Positions 4,621 through 9,093 of a stretch of 9,093 nucleotides of DNA are shown one piece after another. Position numbers and translations under genes: made by a program. The notes beneath the pieces were generated by a model. It made no database searches. It was not told where the DNA came from and was given only the letters and a program-made list of their open reading frames with translations. The stretch's first letter is position 1. Every line of letters begins with the position of its first letter. The DNA is from an uncultured Clostridia bacterium (GTDB lineage: Bacteria > Bacillota > Clostridia > Oscillospirales > Oscillospiraceae). The stretch lies in assembly GCA_947176425.1 (NCBI GenBank), contig CAMWQV010000048.1, positions 1-9,093 of the forward strand, given 5' to 3'.

Positions 4621-5964
4621 TTATTGTGTAAGTTTAGCGTTAGCCTGTTCTACCTTGAGGCGGGAAAGCAGGAAGGTGATAATCAGATTCATAATCATTG
4701 GGAGCCAAAGATACATAAAATAGAGCATTTTAATGCAGGAATCGGACTGAACAGGCATCTTTGCGACATAGCCGCTTGCTTCCAGCAGCCATCCGGCCAG
4801 TGCGACGCCGATTCCGCCGCCGATCTTCACGCCCAGCGAGGTGCAGGAATACATGGTGCCGTCAATCCGCTTGTGCTGGGTGAGATACGTATACTCGGAA
4901 CAGGTAGCAATCAGCGCGTTCAGATCACCCTGTAACGGGCTCATTCCAATCGCCGCGACGCCGGAGAACAGCAGCATCATCGGCACGCTGCCCATATACG
5001 CAGAGACCATGACCAGAGCGCGGGCCAGTGTCGCCAGTGCATATCCTGCCAGATTGAGCTTGTACATACCGTTCAGTTTTTTGACGAGCATGGGCGTTAG
5101 AATCAAGCCGGTAATCAGCGGGATATTGATTGCCAGAGAAAAAGTACTCAGCAGGTTAGCGTCTCCCAGAATATAGGTCATAAAGTAAATTCCCATATTC
5201 AGGGTAGCGGTATAAAACTGGGAAAGGATGTAGACGCCGCAGATAAGGAGATAATACTTGTTTTTAGCCAGAATACGGACTGTTTCGGAAAGTCGATACT
5301 TTTCGGCGGCGGCATCCTCCGCTTCTCCCAGCTCCTCCGGCGGCAGTTCCCGCACAGACATAACGGAAAGCGTATTGGAGACAAGGCCGATGAGCGCGTA
5401 AATAATAGCGGTTGTTCTCCATCCGGCCGCGCCGCCGCCCAGAGCCTGTACGACCTGTACCGTAATGGCCTGAATCAGCATACTGGTTCCGAAGGCGAAC
5501 ATGAACCGGATCGAACCCATCTGCACCCGTTCGCTCTGGTTTTTGGTGATGAGGGCGGTCAGCGCGGAATAAGCGATATTGTTCGCCGTATAAAAGACAG
5601 CGTTCAGGAGGGTATAGGTAATAAAGAACCACGCATATTTTGCGGTATCGCCCAGATTGACAGGAATCGCAAATACCGCGACCAGCGTGACCGCGCAGCC
5701 GAAGAATCCCCATAACATCCAGGGCCGGGCTTTCCCCATGCGGGTGTGCGTTTTGTCGATCATGGACCCGAAAAAGATATCGGTTACACCGTCAAAGGCT
5801 TTGGATGCGAGCATAAGTGTACCGACGATTCCGGCATTCATGCCGACGGTATCGGTGAGATAGATCATAACAAAGGAGGACAGCAAAGCGTATATCACGT
5901 TGCCCGCGATATCTCCGGAACCGTAACCGGCTTTGTTATACCATTTCAGATATGTTTTTTCCAT
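4621..5964 (-). CDS. GPH-family sugar:cation symporter (MelB-like), probable galactoside transporter
   Basis: This 447-residue membrane protein belongs to the glycoside-pentoside-hexuronide:cation symporter family. It shows the family start KAGYGSGDIAGN (residues 11-22, with D18), the loop 2-3 signature KAFDGVTDIFFGSMIDKTHTRMGKARPW (55-82) with D58 and D62 at the positions of the cation-site Asp55 and Asp59 of E. coli MelB, and about 12 hydrophobic segments with a charged central cytoplasmic loop (ELPPEELGEAEDAAAEKYRL, about 205-225). N129 sits, by eye, where MelB has Asp124. It imports a sugar with Na+ or H+. There is no C-terminal IIA domain as in LacS of streptococci. It lies 107 bp downstream of the beta-galactosidase on the same strand, so a beta-galactoside such as lactose is the likely substrate; that is inferred from context. 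The start is supported by AAAGGGAG about 5 nt upstream, and a terminator follows. Confidence 0.9.
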   Translation of the reverse strand: MEKTYLKWYNKAGYGSGDIAGNVIYALLSSFVMIYLTDTVGMNAGIVGTLMLASKAFDGVTDIFFGSMIDKTHTRMGKARPWMLWGFFGCAVTLVAVFAIPVNLGDTAKYAWFFITYTLLNAVFYTANNIAYSALTALITKNQSERVQMGSIRFMFAFGTSMLIQAITVQVVQALGGGAAGWRTTAIIYALIGLVSNTLSVMSVRELPPEELGEAEDAAAEKYRLSETVRILAKNKYYLLICGVYILSQFYTATLNMGIYFMTYILGDANLLSTFSLAINIPLITGLILTPMLVKKLNGMYKLNLAGYALATLARALVMVSAYMGSVPMMLLFSGVAAIGMSPLQGDLNALIATCSEYTYLTQHKRIDGTMYSCTSLGVKIGGGIGVALAGWLLEASGYVAKMPVQSDSCIKMLYFMYLWLPMIMNLIITFLLSRLKVEQANAKLTQ

Positions 5965-6006
5965 AAAAACTCCCTTTCTCTCAATAATGACTGCGGTCTA
6001 TGACAG

Positions 6007-6054
6007 CCGCCGGCGCCGCTATCCGGAAGCAGCGCGCTTTTACAGCGCCGGCGG
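6007..6054 (-). other. GC-rich inverted repeat between beta-galactosidase and symporter genes
   Basis: CCGCCGGCGC (6007-6016) and GCGCCGGCGG (6045-6054) form a perfect 10-bp all-GC stem around a 28-nt loop that holds smaller stems (CGCT 6017-6020 with AGCG 6031-6034). It begins 16 bp after the beta-galactosidase stop codon. No U run follows on the minus strand, so it is not a standard terminator. Within an operon such a structure could protect the 3' end of the upstream message or lower expression of the downstream gene. Confidence 0.6.
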
Positions 6055-6070
6055 AGGCATATAAAATTTC

Positions 6071-9064
6071 TTATTCCGCGAACGGTGTCAGCCGCAGCAG
6101 GAATTGAAATGCATTCTCATCCAGACGGTATTTTTCCAGCAGCTCTGGTCCGCAGCTGTTGGAACCAATCCCGTTCTGTGCGTAATCCAGGCAGAGGACC
6201 GTACTGCCGGAAGGGAGAAGTTCAAAATTATGTTGTTTTTCTGTCAGTTCTTCCTGGGTATAAACGGACGCGTTAAAGCAGAATGTTTCCGGGGAAGCCG
6301 CGGTCAGACCCATGCCCTGTCCGGCAGCCGTTACATAGCCGCAGTCAAAACGGCTGCCGTTTTCCTGCGGTTTTAAATAATCCTCGTGCATCTGCGGAAC
6401 AGTACTCTTGAAAATGCCGTGCCAGGACGCCTGATGTTTGTCGCGGTAAGATTCACCGGGACCCATCCCGCAGTATTCCACCTGATCCAGAGCGTTGTTC
6501 AGGAACAGCCGCAGTCCGAAACGGGGCAGCATCGGAAATTCCGGTTCCCTGCAAACATCCATCGTCACATCCACCGCGCCGTTGTTCCAGACCACCCAAA
6601 CCGTATCAAGGGACAAGATTCTCTGTACAGTATCTGCCGTCATTGACATTTTGCAGCGGATACGGACGGAATTTTTTTGCTGTTCCCAGACAGTCTCATA
6701 GGCGCGGGCGGCGGCGCGGTGATAGCAGGCCCGCATCCATTCGATTTTAATATATTGATCGTTGTCAGTGGGCGCGCGCCAGATATTAAGCTCCATCGGC
6801 CGGTCAAGCAGTCTGCGTCCCTCAAATTCCATCGCGTCAAACAGACCTGTACGCCGGTCAAAACGGTACTTGAAGTTTTCTCCCCGCAGGAGCAGGAACG
6901 GTTCCTCGTCTTCTATATGGACCGCCGCCGTGATATTCTCGAACGCGGGCAGCTTTCGTCCGCCGCCGTCACGGAGGAGCAGTTCGTCAAAGCCCATTTC
7001 CGTGTTCCCTTTTTGGTAGCTCAGCCGCAGGTAAATTTTTCCTTCCTCCGGCAGCTCGAACCGCAGCGGCAGAACGTTTTCTTTATGCGGCGGGACAGAC
7101 GGACATTCTGCGTCTCCTGTTTCGATCAGTTTTCCGTCCTGCCGTATCTCATAGGCAATCGTAACTGCGTCTTTCAGGTCGGTAAAATCCAGATAATTGT
7201 GCAATACAATCTCGCCGTTCTTCAGCGACGCCCGCGCCGGACGGTAGACATTTTTGTATTCCAAAAGTCCCGGATGCGGCTTTCTGTCAGGGAAGACCAG
7301 GCCGTCCATACAGAAATTCCCGTCGTGGACCGCCTCTCCGCTGTCGCCGCCGTAGAGGTACACGAGCGTTCCGTCCGCCGCCATCCCGCCAATTACGGCA
7401 TGGTCGCACCATTCCCAGACAAATCCGCCGCACATACAGTCGTATTTCTGGAACAGCTGGAAATAATCCTCCAGGTCTCCGGGACCGTTGCCCATTGCGT
7501 GGCAGTACTCGCATAAAATAAACGGCTTGTCCGGCTTGTTCGACACATACGCTTCGATATCCTCAAAAGAGGGATACATTCTGCTGTACAGATCCAGATT
7601 GCCGAAATCATATTTTCTGCGGCCGCTTCGGTACAGTGCGCTCTCGTAATGGGTCAAGCGGCTGGTATCAAAAGTCTTTGTCCATTTCAGCGCGGCTTCA
7701 AACGCACATCCATACGCACTTTCATTTCCCATGGACCAGATCACCACGCAGGGGCGGTTTTTATCCCGATGGACACATTTCCGCACCCGGTCGCAGATTG
7801 GTTCGATAAAGTCCGGATTATCGGCGATTGTCTCGTTCCAGCGGGCATTTCGATTTTCGTCGCTGGCATCGGCATAATAGATATCCCAGGGTCCGTGGGC
7901 CTCTGCGTCCGCCTCGTCGATCACCAGGAAGCCGTAAGCGTCACAGAGCTGCAAAAATTCCGGCGCGTTCGGGTAATGGCTGGTCCGAATGGCGTTGAAA
8001 TTGTGGCGTTTCATCAGAATAAGGTCCTGTTCCATCTGCTCTCTTGTGACCGCCGCGCCGTTTTCCGGGCAGGAATCATGCCGGTTGACGCCCCTGAATT
8101 TGATTGGCATACCATTAAAATATACTTTGCAGTCTTTGACGCAGATTTCCCGCAGGCCGATTTTATCCGTGATCGTCTCGCCGTCTGTCTCAATGCGCAG
8201 CGTATACAGATACGGATTTTCCGGACTCCACTGTACAGGGTTGCGGAGCGGCAGCGCGGTATAGCAGGGGCCGTCCAGTCCGTTTTTCCCGGCACGGCCT
8301 TCCACAATCAATTTTCCGGAGGCGTCCAACAGGGATATTTTTGTGGGGACCTGACAGTGGAAATAATTCAAACGCAGCGCCGCTAAAGCAAAGCCCTCTC
8401 CCAGCGTCGTATGGACAAAGTAATCAAAGACCCCGTCTTTCGGACGTTTCAGCAGGTACACATCCCGAAAAATACCGCTCATCCGGAATTTATCCTGATC
8501 CTCCAGATAGCTCCCGTCGCACCATTTGAGTACCAGGACTGCCAGCCGGTTCGTTCCGTTTCTCAGGAACCGGGTCACGTCAAATTCGGCAGTCGCGTGG
8601 GACACCTGGCTGTAGCCTGCATACTGCCCGTTCAGCCATACGTAGAAGCAGGAATCGACGCCTTCAAAATTCAGATACGCCACCGGCGCACTGGATATTG
8701 CCTCATAGGAAAAATCACATATATATGCCCCGCATGGGTTGTCCTGTGGCACAAAAGGCGGATCAAAAGGGAACGGATAGTGGTAATTTGCGTACTGCGG
8801 GGTATCATACCCTAAATTCTGCCACACGCTGGGAACCGGAATGCGGTCATAGGCGGAACAGTCGAAATTTTCCTCAAAAAACTGTTCTTTCAGATCATAA
8901 ATGCTGGGGAAATAGCGGAAACGCCATTCTCCGCTCAGCAGCTGCATCCGGTCGGACGACTCCCTGGGCTGCCCCTCCGGAACGCCGGGAATATAATAGG
9001 CCCGGTCCGGCATGGTGTTTTCATGCAGCACATGGAGATCCTCATAGTATCTTGGTAAGTTCAT
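6071..9064 (-). CDS. lacZ: Beta-galactosidase, GH2 family (LacZ type)
   Basis: This 997-residue enzyme hydrolyses terminal beta-D-galactosides, typically lactose to galactose and glucose, in the cytoplasm (no signal peptide). The five-domain LacZ layout is visible: sugar-binding jelly roll (about 40-205, with DGSYLEDQD at 183-191), immunoglobulin-like domain (about 208-305), TIM barrel (about 310-610), a second beta domain (about 620-710) and the C-terminal small-chain domain (about 730-995). Catalytic residues are in place: acid/base E448 in WSMGNES, nucleophile E519 in ILCEYCHAMGN, metal-site E388 and H390 in DEADAEAHG, and H329 (GVNRHD) and H363 (TSHYPN). Length is close to the 1023 residues of E. 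coli LacZ. C971 in SNSCGP replaces the Trp999 of E. coli. It is first of two visible operon genes, followed by the symporter. The start at 9064 fits the family N-terminus, but its ribosome binding site is weak (AGGCGA) and the frame stays open to the window edge, so an upstream start is possible. Confidence 0.95.
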   Translation of the reverse strand: MNLPRYYEDLHVLHENTMPDRAYYIPGVPEGQPRESSDRMQLLSGEWRFRYFPSIYDLKEQFFEENFDCSAYDRIPVPSVWQNLGYDTPQYANYHYPFPFDPPFVPQDNPCGAYICDFSYEAISSAPVAYLNFEGVDSCFYVWLNGQYAGYSQVSHATAEFDVTRFLRNGTNRLAVLVLKWCDGSYLEDQDKFRMSGIFRDVYLLKRPKDGVFDYFVHTTLGEGFALAALRLNYFHCQVPTKISLLDASGKLIVEGRAGKNGLDGPCYTALPLRNPVQWSPENPYLYTLRIETDGETITDKIGLREICVKDCKVYFNGMPIKFRGVNRHDSCPENGAAVTREQMEQDLILMKRHNFNAIRTSHYPNAPEFLQLCDAYGFLVIDEADAEAHGPWDIYYADASDENRNARWNETIADNPDFIEPICDRVRKCVHRDKNRPCVVIWSMGNESAYGCAFEAALKWTKTFDTSRLTHYESALYRSGRRKYDFGNLDLYSRMYPSFEDIEAYVSNKPDKPFILCEYCHAMGNGPGDLEDYFQLFQKYDCMCGGFVWEWCDHAVIGGMAADGTLVYLYGGDSGEAVHDGNFCMDGLVFPDRKPHPGLLEYKNVYRPARASLKNGEIVLHNYLDFTDLKDAVTIAYEIRQDGKLIETGDAECPSVPPHKENVLPLRFELPEEGKIYLRLSYQKGNTEMGFDELLLRDGGGRKLPAFENITAAVHIEDEEPFLLLRGENFKYRFDRRTGLFDAMEFEGRRLLDRPMELNIWRAPTDNDQYIKIEWMRACYHRAAARAYETVWEQQKNSVRIRCKMSMTADTVQRILSLDTVWVVWNNGAVDVTMDVCREPEFPMLPRFGLRLFLNNALDQVEYCGMGPGESYRDKHQASWHGIFKSTVPQMHEDYLKPQENGSRFDCGYVTAAGQGMGLTAASPETFCFNASVYTQEELTEKQHNFELLPSGSTVLCLDYAQNGIGSNSCGPELLEKYRLDENAFQFLLRLTPFAE

Positions 9065-9093
9065 ATTGTCAGTCGCCTGTTTCCGCGATGAGG

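Noticed and set aside
6677..7516. Plus-strand 279-residue ORF opposite lacZ, and a similar 245-residue one at 7649-8386
   Set aside because: Both are antisense to the conserved beta-galactosidase and have odd composition and no recognisable motifs.

Overview
The window looks like chromosomal DNA from a Gram-positive gut Clostridium-type bacterium (Lachnospiraceae/Oscillospiraceae-like Firmicutes). The reasons are strong GGAGG-type ribosome binding sites, sigma-A promoters with 17-bp spacers and extended -10 elements, mid-range GC in genes with AT-rich gaps, and protein types common in that group. No species can be named from the sequence alone.

Left part (1-3686), all on the minus strand. 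Read in the direction of transcription it holds: a small Cys-rich orphan protein (3686-3348, own promoter, leader hairpin and terminator); a 102-residue Ala-rich orphan protein (3208-2900, own promoter); a 558-residue protein ending in a pRiA4b ORF-3-like domain (2726-1050, own promoter); a metallo-beta-lactamase-fold hydrolase of the COG1237 type (968-153); and the first 29 codons of what looks like a type III restriction-modification DNA methyltransferase (88 to beyond the left edge). These are mostly separate units with short gaps and not one tight operon, although the last two could be read through from upstream.

Middle (3687-4620). A 216-bp divergent control region carries two very good promoters back to back, one for the Cys-rich gene (minus) and one for a SMI1/KNR4 (SUKH) family gene (plus, 3903-4499). 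Their spacers and -10 boxes share a 12-bp sequence arranged as an inverted repeat. The SUKH gene converges on the lactose-type operon to its right, and a hairpin with T runs on both sides (4581-4614) lies between them.

Right part (4621-9064), minus strand. A two-gene sugar operon: a 997-residue GH2 beta-galactosidase (LacZ type) followed after 107 bp by a GPH-family sugar:cation symporter. The likely job is uptake of a beta-galactoside such as lactose and its cleavage in the cytoplasm. A GC-rich 10-bp inverted repeat sits between the two genes. The operon promoter and any regulator lie beyond the right edge.

I found no rRNA, tRNA, CRISPR array, insertion sequence or origin. No clear new multi-gene system is visible. 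The most unusual parts are the divergent promoter pair, the structured leader of the Cys-rich gene, the two orphan proteins, the multidomain pRiA4b protein, and the SUKH gene with no toxin gene beside it.
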